Positions 9,932 through 20,703 of a stretch of 64,000 bases of DNA are shown one piece after another. Made by a program: the position numbers and the translations under genes. The notes beneath the pieces are model-generated. The model did no database searches, was not told the DNA's origin, and worked only from the letters and a program-made list of their open reading frames with translations. Numbering within the stretch: position 1 is the stretch's first letter; each line of letters starts with the position of its first letter. This stretch comes from Klebsormidium nitens. Taxonomy: Eukaryota; Streptophyta; Klebsormidiophyceae; Klebsormidiales; Klebsormidiaceae. The stretch covers positions 62,001 through 126,000 of the forward strand of contig DF237016.1 in NCBI GenBank assembly GCA_000708835.1, written 5' to 3'.

Positions 9932-12900
9932 ATGAAGGTTCATCAAGGAACGTCCGTCTTGTGCACTGGGGCAGGTTCTGGCATTGGTCGAGAGACGGTG
10001 CTGGCGCTTGCAAAGCTAGGTGCAGATGTCACAGTGGTGGATCTTTCAGAGGAGGGCGGCAGAGAGACTGTCCGTCTAATTGAGGAGGCAAGGCAAACAC
10101 TTTCTGGCAGACAAAGTGGCGGGCCTCCGGCGGCCATTTTTGTCAAGTGCGACGTCACCAAACCAGGTAAGTATGCTTAGCTGTGACTGCAGACTCTGCG
10201 CTTCTTAGGAGCTGGATTGGCTTCCTAGCTTGCTTTGGGCCTATCCTCTATGAAAGGAAAGTGAGCTCACGCAATATGTCATTGAAACTCCTTCAATTCT
10301 TGTTTACTTCTTATGCCCTTTGATCAATGCTAAAAACTGAAGCCATCATGCACGTACAATAAGATTATACCACCCCATGTTTAGCTTCACCGATCTAAAA
10401 GGACTTGTGTCAAACATCTTTTGCAACTTCAGACCGCTCAGTGCGCCTGTCCAGTGGTGGCGTCCTTGATTTCTGCTTGCAAACAATTGAGAGACAGCGG
10501 ATTGCAGTTGTAGAGACACTCTGCGTTGTAACATGCATGATCAATAACTTCTGTCGTCATATTTGCAGAACAATTGGTGGCTGCGTTCAAGGCTCATCTC
10601 AGCACTTACGGCAAGCTAGACATATGCATCAACAATGCTGGGATAATGGAGAACACGCGCTTTTTGGATGATGCCTCAGAAAATGGGGCAGGGGCCTGGC
10701 GAAAAGTCGTGGACATCAATCTGACGGCCACCATCGATGGAACGCGGCTAGCCGTAAGTGCTCTCATAGGTCCAGGAGACTGTCTGCTTGATGTGTTTAG
10801 GCATTTGATGAATCCATCATCAGAGGACCGTCACAGGACAACAATCTTGTACAGCCCTTAAACGAGACTCGTTGACTCCGTTAAGAACGCTTTGGAACAG
10901 GACTTGTTGGCGCAGGCAAGTTGCTTGGACCAGAACTAAAGCCTGGATTGTTGTCAGGACTACATGACATTGAAAGAGCTGACGCCGTAAAGACCGAACT
11001 ATTTGAATGGTCTGGTGCCAGGTAGAGCTTCAGGGTGACGGCAACTGCAGGATGTCAGCTTGATTGCTGCTTGCATGTGAATCTTTCTGCCGACGAAACC
11101 GGAAACAAATTGGAAAGTCGCATCTGTTTGCCGTCAAGCTTTTCCAGCTTTTCACTATTCCGTTTTTGTTTTGACTCTTCTGCCTGAGCCTGCTTGTTTG
11201 CTTCCAATCATCCAATGTCCTTCTTTTCTCGCTCTCGCAGCTGCGGGCCATGCTGGAGCGCAAGACGCCCGGCGCCATCGTCAACATTGCCTCAGCCGCC
11301 GGCCTCTACCCCACCCCCTTTGGGCCCATCTATGCTGCTTCCAAAGGTAAGCTCATCTGCCATTATGTGTCATAGTTCACTCCTGTTGTGTGTGTACTTG
11401 ACTAGTTTCTCTGTAGATCAGGGTGAATTTCTGAAATCTTTAGTGACCTTCAGCAAGACAAAAAATGGGCATGTATTGCCAGTCACTCAGAAGTAGCTCT
11501 TAATAACTGCTTCGTCCAAAATCCAAAGTGTTCCCCAATCTTGCGTGTCTGGCCTAGTCTCTGTCGCCCCTACGGAAGATTCTGAGATCAAAACCGCTGA
11601 ATGACACTGCAATGAAATCCATGAGGTTGCCCCTGCCTGTCGGTGCAGGCGGTGTCGTCCAGTTCACCCGCTCGCTGGCCCACTTCTCTAAGAAAGGCAT
11701 GCGAGTCAATGCCCTCTGTCCCCTCTACATCCAGACCCCCATGTCATCTCCCGGCGTTGGATTGATCAAGTCCTACTTGGACGAAGCTGGGGGGTACATC
11801 CCCATGCAAACTGTCATAGATGGTGAGAACGCTTTAAAACCTTATCCCCCCTCTCTTCTTTTCCCAATTTCAGGGGGGGTGGTCCAGCTGACGAGATCAT
11901 TGGGTCACTTCAAGAGAAAGGGAGTCCGAGTGAACGCTCTGTGCCCCGAGTTCATTGACACGGCCTTGGGGAAAATGGCCGAGGAACACATCGGAGCGCA
12001 TCTCAAGTCGGTGGGGGGCTTTATTCCCATGTCGGTCGTAGTAGAAGGTACGGCCGGGTCTTTCCGGTTGTGCTTCACCAAAGGATTTCAAGTAGGAAGC
12101 TGTACAGGCGAGGAAGTCAACATTCCCGTTCAACATTCCAACACGATTGTCAGGAAGAGTAGACACGTGCCAAATGCTCGAGTGTTCCGGGTTTTGTTGC
12201 CGACTTTGTCAAGCCAGACAAGGCGTTTTTTTGTTGCACCATCAGTATCTGATGCTTATATTTCGTATGGTTTCCTGCTGACCTGCCCGGTTTTATCATC
12301 CCAAGTCAGCCGGTTCAGCTTGCTGAATCTGTGCGCTAATCTCCTCTGCTAACCCGGCGCGAGTATCGTCATTCCACAGGCATCCTGGAGCTCATTGATG
12401 ACGACAGCAAGGCGGGGGAATGCATGCGCATCACGAATCGGACGGGGCGAGACTACTGGCGGCCGAAAAACGTGGGGCCGCCAGCGAGGGGGCAAGGGAA
12501 ACCTGTGGCTGCAAACCTTCCAGCGGAAACCCGGAAGATGTGAGTGAAATTTGACTTGCTGGGGGGAGAACAGGAGGAACGCAGATTTTCGTTCTCCCTT
12601 TCGTGACCCAATTGTGATAGCCTTAGGCCTTTGTTGCGAGCCACGGCAAATGCGTGAAGTGCTCACAGACTCCCTGCTTTTTAATCTCGTGAGATTGTCG
12701 TGATCGAGGCGATGGTAAAATGGACTTTCGCAGTGTAGCAGAGAAGCTCTGCGCACGGGCGGCAACGAAACCTCTTTTGAGAGCGTTTCGTCACGATCTC
12801 GTTGAAAATAGACAATGTCCCCAAAGTACTACGTGACTCTTCAAACAAGCAGCATATTCGACTTTCATCTTTGTGCCGAACCTGGACGAGCGGACGTTGT

Positions 12901-15815
12901 TTCCACGTTGTATCTCATCCTTCTTCACCCTGCAGTGTCGTCCACACTCTGAGCACGGACTTCCGCTCCGCCACGCGGCTAGTGTCAGAACCCATGCCGC
13001 GTCCTGCCAAGGGGACCATCCTGATGCGACACGTCTACGCCGGCATCAACGCAAGCGACGTAAGGGCTGGAAACATTTCTTGCTCCCGTTCGCTCCGAGT
13101 AGCCGGTCACGGAATCTGTTGATAATCCGATAAATCTGTGCTTAAAAGCTCAGTCCTCGTTGATACTTTCTTAGGAGTTGTACTTGGGCATGTCCCATAA
13201 TCGTGCTTGGTCTCTCAAGCTCTCAGCTGGCACTCCCTTTCATCCCAAGTTCATTCGCACTGCGTCTCCACTTAATATTTCCTACAGGTTCGGCCCAGCC
13301 CTGTGACTGCAACATGTGCTCAGACTGTGTTTCCGCACCTCCTCACCTAAGCTAATCCACCATACTTCAACTTTCTTTCTGACCACTTCACGAAGTATTG
13401 TTAGTGAGCATTAACCTACCCATGTTTAGCGCTTTCATTTCCGCTCTACTGCAGATCAACATGAGCGCCGGGCGTTACTTTGGCAGCCACGAGAACGCGC
13501 TCAAGATGCTGCCGTTCGCTGCCGGTTTCGAAGCCGTTGGAGAAGTCGTCGCGGTCGGGGAAGGCGTCAAGGACTTCGCCGTGGGCGCGCCGGTGGCCAC
13601 GCTCTCGTACGGCGGCTTCGCAGAGTACTCACAGGTGAGGCTTTCTTCCTCGAACGATTCATACGAGTAGCCGTGGCTTCTGTTCTTGTGTCTCTCGCGA
13701 AAACGGAGGTCAAGCGGCGGCTCTGCCGTTTCAGATGCTGGCTGACACTTGAAGCAGCTCACTAGTTGCGGTCGTTGACAGCGACAAATTTTTCGCAACA
13801 AGCGTCGGAATCTGCAATACATGCTCTGTGCAGTTTAGCACCGCTGTCTCTTTCAGTTCCCGCGGGAAGGTCGAGGGTGAACAAACCTGCAAAGTGTGCC
13901 TTCCTCAGTTTCATGGAAGCATGCTTGGGTTGCCAGTCCCTGGGTTTGCCATTCGACGAGCTTCTGTAGATGAAGTCAATGATGAACGAAGGCGGTGCAA
14001 TTGAAACGAACGTGGATGATCCTGCGCAGGTGGATGCAAAGGTAGCCATCGCCGTGCCGGAGATCTCTCCAGAGTTGGTTGCCATGCTGACGTCAGGTCT
14101 GACGGCTTCCCTTGGACTCGAACAGGTGGGCCTTTCGTTCGAACTCTCGGGTATTCCGGATTTAGGTCCTTCCGAACAACAAGGAGCGCCTCAGCGGTGT
14201 AATTGTGATGCAACCGTCACTGTTTGCGATTTCTCGAATGGCTGCCTTGCCGGCAAAGGATCACAGGCTTCCACTTACCGCGCACACGTCACTGAAGATT
14301 CCATAAGCAACCATACGCTGGCCTGCTTTCTTTGCCTCGTTCTGCGTCAAGTCTTACCGTTCTTCGTCAGGGCAAAATGGGCACCGGCGAGACGGTTCTG
14401 GTCACGGCGGCTGCGGGCGGCACCGGCCAGTTTGCGGTCCAGCTGGCGAAGCTGGCGGGGAACACCGTGGTCGCGACGTGCGGGGGCGCGGAGAAAGCGG
14501 CCCTCTTGCGGAGCCTGGGGGTGGACCGCGTGATCGACTACCGGACAGAGGACGTCGGACAGGTGCGGAAGTTTTGGATAAGAACGCTTTGGACGGCCAT
14601 AAAGTCGTTGCATTGCCGTGGAGGGACGCAAGGTTTATGGAGGTTAGGAGTTGGTGCTAGCGGTCTCGGGCTCTGCAATGGTTCGAAACGACGTTCGGGA
14701 CAATCCGCTAACGCATCTGCGCTCAACATTTGAGCTTCCAATTTTCTACTAGCATCCTCTGGCGAGCACGCTTGCGCGAACGCGCGAAAAAAATTCATGC
14801 CATCAGCCTCGGCAAACATTGACTCAAGTAACCCCCGTCGTAATCCGTGCCCGCTTTCAGCTCATACAAACCCCTTTCAGGGACTCCAGATTTTTTCCTA
14901 CTCATTGAATTCTTTGACCCGCACCGCAGGTGCTCAAGACGGAGTTCCAACAAGGTATGGACGTCATCTACGAGTCGGTGGGCGGCAAGATGTTCTCCAC
15001 GTGCGTCAACGCGCTTGCGCGCGGCGGCCGCCTCGTCGTCATCGGGATGATGTCACAGTACACGGCTGACGCCAGCAAGGGCTGGGCGCCCTCGCAGCAG
15101 ACGGGCCTCCCGGAGAAGCTGCTGTGGAAGTCGCAGCAGCTCATCGGCTTCTTCTTGGTGCACCACACGCGGGACTACCGCAAGCACCTCGCCAAGCTGA
15201 GCAACCTGCACCGAAGCGGGCACCTCAAGGTGGGCGGAGTTTGCGAATGTCAGGGTTTTGGCGCTTTCCGGGTGCTGGGAGTTTTGCAGACAGCTCGAAC
15301 ATTTGGGAATTGAACCGTGCTATGAATGTTTGCTTAACTTGAATAGGCGAGGCGGTTCTTGGTGCTGCTCAGCGCTCCGCCTTTTCTTCCTAGGAGGCCT
15401 CTTTCTTAGCAGTACAGAGGACCCTCGCGATGCAAGAGCGGATGTCCTGGGTTATTTGAGCTGAGGAGGAAAGGCCTGCTCAAACCGAAATTGTGTTGTC
15501 TGTTTGGATTTTGATTCTATACATGAGGAACCATGGATTCCAGCGGGTCTGTTTGAGAGTTCGTCAAGACTGCTTTCCTTTCAACAACTGTCATCCGCTT
15601 GAACCGCTCTGTGATTCGCGGTCTGTTGCTTTAAAGAGTCTAGCGTTCGCCTCATTGTGACACGTGTCCCGTCTATGCAGGTGGCGATCGACCCCGTGCA
15701 GTTCCGGGGCCTCGAGTCCGTGCCGGATGCAGTGGATCACCTACAAGCGGGGAAGAGCTTGGGCAAGGTCGTTGTCACGATTGCGAAGAATGCGCAGCGG
15801 AGTTCAAAGCTGTAA
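9932..15815 (+). CDS. NQR: Peroxisomal SDR-MDR double dehydrogenase (plant NQR/ARP type) with duplicated exon
   Basis: Exons: 9932-10166, 10569-10753, 11241-11346, then 11649-11822 or 11874-12047, 12380-12539, 12936-13059, 13455-13634, 14030-14125, 14371-14562, 14930-15229, 15681-15815. Using one of the two alternative exons gives 628 aa, close to the ~629 aa I recall for Arabidopsis At1g49670 (NQR/ARP), which has the same two-domain plan. The SDR half has TGAGSGIG (12-19), NNAG (100-103), Ser158 and the Y171-x3-K175 pair. The MDR half (from ~287) resembles ZADH2/prostaglandin reductase 3 and carries the AAAGGTGQFAVQLAKLAG nucleotide-binding turn. The protein ends SKL, a type 1 peroxisomal signal. 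An apparent TGA after the SDR half (12,541) lies inside a GTGAGT donor and is spliced out. Likely chemistry: an NAD(P)-linked carbonyl/alcohol step plus reduction of an enone or quinone. Substrates are unknown. Confidence 0.9.
11649..11822 (+). other. Alternative exon 4a of the SDR-MDR gene
   Basis: This 174-nt exon (phase 1 in, phase 1 out) encodes the SDR strand-helix segment after the catalytic YxxxK. It begins GGVVQFTRSLAHFSKKGMRV and ends GGYIPMQTVID. It is a diverged duplicate of the next exon, and either one alone restores a normal-length SDR fold. It has a good pyrimidine-rich acceptor and a GTGAGA donor. Confidence 0.85.
11874..12047 (+). other. Alternative exon 4b of the SDR-MDR gene
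   Basis: This exon is also 174 nt with the same phases, and begins GGVVQLTRSLGHFKRKGVRV. It keeps LCPEFIDT, which is closer to the plant family consensus than the LCPLYIQT of exon 4a. Only 51 bp separate it from 4a, a spacing that would hinder splicing of both into one mRNA. The donor is GTACGG. Confidence 0.85.
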
Positions 15816-17074
15816 AACACTCCTGCGGAAGGCGTCGCACTTGAGAGATCAGCTACGTGCCAGTTTGTACCATACTCGTTATCGAGGTCAAGGCACAAGT
15901 TTTGACAAGAGGTATTTCGCAAGCATATGGCACACGAGTAACCAGAGGACTAACTTTGCCCCCGAACACTGTCAAATAGACTCCAATTTGAAAAGGCCTC
16001 GGCTTGGTTTGAATGCAACGGGTCGTGCGAGTCTAGCCGGCTTGAACGGAAATTTCAACCTGACGGTCATACGCACGGCCTGCATGAGGTTAAAGAATGT
16101 GGCAGAGGAACATTCATTTAGTGGTGGCATGTGCAATATGCCACCTGCTTAGGATGATCCGGCATTCATATGTGCGAATGATCGATCGATCTACTCGATC
16201 AGCGCAAACCAAGTCGTGCAGGCGGGCGCCGCTGCGTGCATACTAGTATACGCAGAACGTACGCGGCCGCGCTGCCTTTCCATTCGATAGTGTTATTTGC
16301 GTATAGTGCCGGATCATAGACAGCTGGCTAGTTATGTCCTTCGCTTATCACATATAGCTTGGCGCGCGCACCTGGCGCTCTGCGAAAAATACAAAAGTGT
16401 CCATGATGCCCGGGCCGAGGCGATCATTCAGTGGCATGCATGCCACACATTGCGCAGCTGCAATCCAGCATGTTGCCGGGGCCATGCTTGACTTTAGGGT
16501 TCTGAAGAGAGCTGACTTCTGTCCCGGTTTGAGTGAAGGGATCGGGAAGCCGCGAGGACACGTAGAAGGTTTGCGAAGCCTGGCTCGCTGGGTCGACTTA
16601 CAGGAACGTCATGGTAGAGATGCGATCGAAGTGAAGGGACTCAGGTGTTTACAAGAACGGCTCCCTTCCATAATGTCTATCAAAGACGGCACCGTCCAAC
16701 ATTTCAAAGCATATGGGAAGAATCTGGATTCAATCCGACGGAACGCTCTCAACGTCTTGCAATAACAAGACAATGCACAACAGCTTAGGAGAAACTCTTG
16801 AGACCCCTACATTTCTGCTTCTGGCTTGGACTGGTTCTCGTCGCAACACTGCGCAATCACCTCACCCCAATGACTGTCCGCCGCGCTTACATGGAGGACC
16901 AGATGCTATCCGGCCCCGATAGCGAACGTTTTCCCGGCCAGGGCTCCATAAGCCACGGACCTTATGAAGTTCTTCACAAGCTCGTTGCTTCCAAGCAACC
17001 GTTCCCATCCATATTTAAGCTCTTGTAGTCCTTCTTGAACGTTCCCTTTCGCCTTTTGTTCGCAAATGCCTCTC
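15816..17074. other. Intergenic stretch, no gene seen
   Basis: The SDR-MDR 3' flank shows only short frames. Around 16,190-16,280 there is a GC-rich patch with a short palindrome (ATACTAGTAT inside imperfect arms) and a GATCGATCGATC run. I see no domain, RNA or mobile-element structure that I can defend. Confidence 0.5.
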
Positions 17075-17461
17075 TTACCGAAGTACGACGACCGTGAACG
17101 TCGTGACCGTTGACGCCACCAGCAGGCTAACGATCAACGTGACGACCGCCTCTTCCAACGGTCCTCCTGGCCGATACTTTCCCAGGGGCACGTACACAGC
17201 GTCGTGAACCGGGCCGAGAAGCAAGCTGGCGCACCCCGGGCCGCGCGCGCACCAGGGCGCGCGCGCTCTGGGCACCAATTCCCTATTGATTGCAGCCACG
17301 TAGGAGAAGAGAAGAACGAAGACCAGGGTCTTGGTCAGCAGCAAGTCTCGCAGGAGGGGCCAGTAAGAGTGCATCGTGTCCTGACGACCAACTAAGGAAA
17401 GCAGGAAGGCAGACGCGCTGTCCACTAAAGGACCATCCAGAAACGAAGAGTTTGACGCCAT
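17075..17461 (-). CDS. Small two-span membrane protein, tandem family copy 1
   Basis: I do not recognise the family. From the ATG at 17,461 the protein has 128 aa; a second ATG at 17,374 (MHSYW) lines up with the start of copy 3 and may be the true one. Seen features are a hydrophobic segment after MHSYWPLLRDLLL, a polar loop with RARAPWCARGPGCASLLLGP, a VPLGKYRPGG stretch and a C-terminal hydrophobic segment. Three positively charged residues around a CxRGxGC pair suggest a conserved loop on one membrane face. TAA is the stop, but it overlaps a possible GTAAGA donor, so a further exon is not excluded. Two homologous copies follow at 18.7 and 20.4 kb in the same orientation. Confidence 0.6.
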   Translation of the reverse strand: MASNSSFLDGPLVDSASAFLLSLVGRQDTMHSYWPLLRDLLLTKTLVFVLLFSYVAAINRELVPRARAPWCARGPGCASLLLGPVHDAVYVPLGKYRPGGPLEEAVVTLIVSLLVASTVTTFTVVVLR

Positions 17462-18732
17462 CCTTCCGACTAGGAGGGTGGCAAGTTGACAAGCGAAGGG
17501 ATGCATGTGTCCTGGACTGAAGCACCCTGTAAGCAGAGTGGGTCCGACGGCTCTCTCGAAGTGGCGACTCCGGTCTGGAAAATAGTGATTGAAACGTTTC
17601 GGCAAACTTCGAGGCAGCGCACGCTTGGAGGGTGGGCTCGAGCGCCTCGGTCGATCTTGAACGATACGCGCAAACACGCAGACTGTTTCATTGAAGGTTC
17701 TTGTGCTCTAGATCTGTGAATTAGATCGCAAACAACAGTGCGGCCCACCCGACAAAAGTACTCCTCTCGGGAGAAGTAAACTTTTTCATGGCAGGATAAT
17801 TGGAAAAATGCTTCCAATAGGGAATAAAAAGCCAGAGCTTGAAGCAAATCTGGTCACGGACAGGGTATTCATCCATGTTGCACGCCAAGCTTGATGATTA
17901 CGTTGCCGGGCTTCTGGATAAGCGCCTCGCTGCTAATGAGCCGTGTGCAATTCTGAATGGGTGGAGAACCAATGACAAAACATGCCCGTTGCATCCGATT
18001 CGCGTTGCGGATCCATGACTTCCTCAAAATGAATTCACAGGGTGTGTGCGCATTGTATGTGATCGCAAACCAGGCCACAAGCTACCAGCTTTGACAAAGC
18101 GTCACTTTGAACCGTCAAATCAGAGTCAAATGACGAGGCGTCATTATGCTATTGACGAGACTCCGCCTCGCACAGAAGTAGCACAGTGAAGTCTCCCATG
18201 AAGCGCATGAGTGCATTGCCAGCCAAAAATGTTTGAGATTCAGGAGAGCGAGTCCGATAAACCGCCCAATGCCTTGAATTACGTCATGGCTTTTGGATTG
18301 AATTAATATCTAGCGGCCTGGAACGACCTTATTGTGAACGCAGATGGAAGGAGAGCAGTTTGCTTCGCTCAGATTATTCTGGAATACTCCATTGACGAGC
18401 TTGTTTCCAGGGCTAGAACATATTGCTAAAGGATGATGCGTAATGGTCCAGAACATATTGCTAAAGGATGATGCGTAATGGTCAAAGTATCTGGAATTTC
18501 AAGAAGTCTATCAAGTGCTTCATGCTTCAGAACCATACTGGCTCGACTATGATCGTCCAACCGCTCCAATCTACCGGCCCAAGGCCTGCTATTGCTCCGT
18601 GAAGGCTTTAGAACGTCTTCGAAACAGGAACTCTAGGACCTCTCCTCTACAGACTTCCCTCCCAAAGGCCCCACTTGGGCGCCCAAAGATGTAATCCCCT
18701 CTTCTTGATTTCACTCAAACCAAGCAACCGCT
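17462..18732. other. Spacer between family copies 1 and 2
   Basis: No gene is seen apart from possible 5' exons of copy 1. A minus-strand open frame extends upstream to 17,677 in the frame of copy 1 but has no match in the other copies. A 35-bp tandem duplication lies at 18,415-18,484. Confidence 0.5.
18415..18484 (+). repeat. 35-bp tandem duplication
   Basis: Two near-identical copies of a 35-bp unit beginning AGAACATATTGCTAAAGG sit head to tail. It looks like a recent slippage or duplication event in the spacer between family copies. Confidence 0.9.
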
Positions 18733-19011
18733 TTACCCCAAAAGCGCCATGAACTTCGACGTCAGCGAATACACCAGCACGCTAACCAACAGCCCAACTG
18801 CCATCTCCCCCACTGACGCTCCTCCGCGTCGCAGCTTCTCCAGCGGCACTTGTAGAGCGCCGTGCGGCGGGCCCAGGATCAGGCTGACGCACCCCCTGCC
18901 GCGCGCGCACCAGGGCGCGCGCGCTGTGGACTTCGTCTCTTGGCTGATGGCGGCCGCGTAGGAGAGGAGCAGGTGGGCGACCATGATGAAAAAGAGCAGC
19001 AACTCAAGCAC
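18733..19011 (-). CDS. Small two-span membrane protein, tandem family copy 2 (start unclear)
   Basis: Homologous to copies 1 and 3 throughout: SFWQTVLELLL, then STARAPWCARGRGCVSLILGP, VPLEKLRRGG and a hydrophobic C-terminus. At the place where the other copies start with ATG-His-x-Tyr-Trp, this copy reads Arg-Ile-Ser-Phe-Trp. The frame is closed by a stop ten codons upstream of that Trp, without any ATG. The first ATG (18,984) lies inside the first hydrophobic segment. Either an upstream exon supplies the start through an AG just before the hydrophobic segment, or the copy has lost its start and is decaying. The stop TAA overlaps a possible GTAAAG donor. Confidence 0.5.
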   Translation of the reverse strand: MLELLLFFIMVAHLLLSYAAAISQETKSTARAPWCARGRGCVSLILGPPHGALQVPLEKLRRGGASVGEMAVGLLVSVLVYSLTSKFMALLG

Positions 19012-20379
19012 AGTCTGCCAGAAGCTGATTCGGGCATCGGGGCGCGCTCAAGGATTACAAACACCAGATTGCTGCTACTTCTCGTCGGAAAAAGATACAA
19101 AGGGGTGAATAACCTTTTGCCGGAAGGGGTGAATCAGAAGCAGAAGGGCCGAGACTGCTCTTCTTTCCCCACCCGGAATACATCTGGTTGCAGCAGATTG
19201 AGCCAAGAAGCGATACTTGATCGAAGCAATTTGAGGTGGGCAGAGAAAGAATCTCTCGAGCTTAGCTAGCTACGCTGCAAATCCATGTCGCTGGTGATCA
19301 ATTTGCAAGCAGTTTGTCAACTTCGAGACATCTGTTCTGAAGAAAAAGCGGCTCGGGCGCCTCGACTTCATCTTGAGTGACTCGCCCACACACAGCAGAT
19401 TCGAGACGCACAACTTGCATCTCATGTCTGTCCGCGAGCATAGATCACGAGTACGAGATAAGGACGAGGATGCTGTATTTGGCTCAACTAGTCCGACCAG
19501 CGGATAGCCTGAGCCGCTGGCGCACACGCTTCGCTCGGGATGCAAACAGCTTGGGATACTGCCGTGAAGCATGTGTCAATTAGCTTTACAGCAGCTGCAG
19601 CGGACAGCCATGTATGGGCACGCGAGTGTCAGAGATTCATGCTACAACGGAAGAGCCTTAAAAGTGGCAGCGTGGTGCAAAGGAAGCGTCCGATCATCCA
19701 AGCTGCCTCTGTCTTATTTATTATCGTTTCCTGAGGATTGTGGCACCCGCCTCTGTTAGATGACCTGACTAACACTGGATCTGGTTAGGAAGCTTCCCTA
19801 GAACGCTTTGACTTACAAATCGGAATGCTGGACAGAAGGTCCGGCTGGAACTTGGACATATTGTTCTCCAAACCTAGTTCTCCATGATGAGAAAGCTGAA
19901 CAGCTTGAGACAATTCCTCACGCTTCACGAGGCGAGTTAACGTCAGCGCCTGCACGTCCTCAAACCCGCGCGTGCTTCATCCTATGTATTCATGATTGAT
20001 AAGTCTCAGTTACTTGATTTACTCAACTAGTCGACCCGACCTACAGACAAGTATTTCTTGCGTCACCCAATGTACTAGTCCAGGCAAACTTCACATCGAC
20101 TTATCTGAACCAACATGACTGACTCCGTCTGTGAAGCACGATTTAACATCCCGTTTTCAATCTCATTTGGTCTCGAAAGCTCATTCTTCTGCGCTTATGG
20201 AACAAATGTCTGCCAGGAACTGTCCAGATGCCTTCTTGAAACGTGTTTGACCATTTTCCCCTGGCTAGCCTGTCTTGGCTTACAATCGCCCTGTTAACGT
20301 CTTTTTCAAACTCTAAAGGCAACTGAGATATCCTTTGCAATCCTACCTTTGCACCCTTTTTCAACTTTACCCATAAGAG
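19012..20379. other. Spacer between family copies 2 and 3
   Basis: Only short frames are present. A short direct repeat (AGGGGTGAAT twice within about 30 bp) lies near 19,100-19,130. No RNA gene or transposon ends were recognised. Confidence 0.5.
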
Positions 20380-20703
20380 TCAATACAGAAGGTCCGCTAT
20401 GACCGACACAAACGCCCCGACCAGCAAGTTCACCACAAAGTTGACCGCGATCTCTTTGCAGACGCCCCCTTGCCAGCGGTACTTTTCTAGGGGCACGTAC
20501 ACAACGCCCTCCCGTGGCCCCATCAGAAGGCTCACGCACCCCTCTCCGCACGCGCACCGCAGCGCGCCCGCGCCCGCAAGCACGCCCTCGTTGGCTGCCT
20601 GCAGCTTTGTGACGTAGGAGATGAGGAGGTGGTAGGACAGGCACGTGACCATGGCCATGGTGAGGAGCAGGCTCCGCAGCAGCTGCCAGTACGGGTGCAT
20701 CAT
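20380..20703 (-). CDS. Small two-span membrane protein, tandem family copy 3
   Basis: 107 aa from the ATG pair at 20,703. It starts MMHPYWQLLRSLLL, which aligns with MHSYWPLLRDLLL of copy 1. It keeps the loop cysteines (LRCACGEGCVSLLMGP) although the ARAPW run is changed, and has VPLEKYRWQGG and a C-terminal hydrophobic segment ending DLLY. Upstream in the same frame an LLSLVYHTEFS stretch resembles LLSLVGRQDT in front of copy 1, and a TTTCTGCAG acceptor precedes it. The coding region may therefore begin in an earlier exon and the ATG used here be internal. I infer integral membrane location; function is unknown. Confidence 0.6.
   Translation of the reverse strand: MMHPYWQLLRSLLLTMAMVTCLSYHLLISYVTKLQAANEGVLAGAGALRCACGEGCVSLLMGPREGVVYVPLEKYRWQGGVCKEIAVNFVVNLLVGAFVSVIADLLY

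Noticed and set aside
12540-12543. Stop codon ending a stand-alone SDR gene
   Set aside because: It lies inside a strong GTGAGT donor, and splicing to 12,936 continues in frame into the MDR domain as in plant NQR.
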